From positions 208,215 to 272,214 of the forward strand of contig JAQTTG010000004.1 in the NCBI GenBank assembly GCA_028710885.1: a stretch of DNA of 64,000 bases, written 5' to 3'. The notes below the pieces were generated by a model. The model was not told where the DNA came from. It did not search any database and saw only the letters and a list, made by a program, of their open reading frames with translations. The DNA comes from Sulfuricurvum sp. GTDB taxonomy: Bacteria > Campylobacterota > Campylobacteria > Campylobacterales > Sulfurimonadaceae. Shown piece after piece: positions 63,896 to 64,000 of the stretch (its first letter is position 1; each line of letters starts with the position of its first letter). Both the position numbers and the translations under genes were made by a program.

Positions 63896-64000
63896 AGCCA
63901 GGCGGCGACCTACGTTCCCACACCTGAAAGATGCAGTATTATGAGCGATGAGGGTCTTAGCTTCCGGGTTCGGAATGGGACCGGGCGTTTCCCCCTCTCT
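63896..64000 (-). rRNA. rrf: 5S ribosomal RNA (5-prime end outside window)
   Basis: On the minus strand this reads as a 5S rRNA: conserved CCCATTCCGAACCCGGAAG loop region and the 3-prime CGCCGCCTGGC that pairs with the 5-prime end lying beyond 64000. Its transcription direction means the rest of the rRNA operon should lie to the right of the window. A T-rich stretch follows the 3-prime end. The exact 3-prime base is uncertain by a few nt. Confidence 0.95.

Noticed and set aside
1..64000. CRISPR arrays, insertion sequences, prophage or integrase genes
   Set aside because: No regularly spaced repeats, transposase or phage-type products found on either strand.

Overview
This window comes from an AT-rich Campylobacterota (Epsilonproteobacteria) chromosome, most like Sulfuricurvum or Sulfurimonas. 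The main evidence is gene order. From memory, rplY-pth-lptG-lysA-HAD-pheA-hisC-fliF-fliG-fliH-dxs and cheY-prmA-ftsH-psd-pssA run in the same order in Campylobacter jejuni, as do clpS-clpA-aat and waaC-htrB. The genus is an inference; no 16S gene is visible. Genes are densely packed with many 1-8 nt overlaps. I see no phage, insertion sequence, CRISPR array or tRNA. A 5S rRNA gene runs off the right end.

Layout. 1-5 kb: the end of an RND heavy-metal efflux pump, purH, a small protein with one EF-hand-like loop, and a 340-nt gap without long genes. That gap holds a probable small RNA and a 19-residue hydrophobic peptide gene tied together by an inverted repeat. A hypoxanthine-DNA glycosylase and a DacA-type carboxypeptidase follow. 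4.7-12.4 kb: a His/Cys-rich small membrane protein with a G8 tract at its start, a TonB-dependent receptor, a complete Mla-type lipid ABC transporter (STAS-permease, ATPase, MCE protein, lipoprotein), and phosphofructokinase. 12.5-15 kb: a small cytochrome c, serB and an MTHFR-like enzyme. 15-22.2 kb: a probable exopolysaccharide locus with a deacetylase, a glycosidase-like lipoprotein, a receiver protein, a YaiO-like outer-membrane barrel, a SPOR/HEAT membrane protein and a processive GT2, faced by a CX5R phosphatase-like gene.

23-35.4 kb: serS and a TPR protein; pssA, a PS decarboxylase-like gene, ftsH, prmA and cheY on the minus strand; hisA, hisH and a PDC-sensor membrane protein; then LPS genes waaC and htrB. 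35.4-40 kb: dimeric dUTPase, a tiny four-cysteine protein, a YhbP-like protein, and an ovothiol-type pair (OvoB-like lyase and OvoA without its methyltransferase domain). 40-54 kb: the dxs/flagellar/amino-acid block, rplY, pilT and transaldolase. 54-64 kb: DUF4105 and DUF3015 envelope proteins, the N-degron set aat-clpA-clpS, a sulfhydrylase, bioD, pyrB, pabB, comEA and 5S rRNA.

The strongest candidates for something undescribed are the type I toxin-antitoxin-like locus at about 3.12-3.33 kb and the exopolysaccharide locus at 15-22 kb. The ovoA-ovoB pair and several start sites with unusual leaders (G8 tract, palindrome over the start codon, apparent leaderless genes) are also worth a second look. 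Functions are read from motifs and family knowledge; no database search was run.
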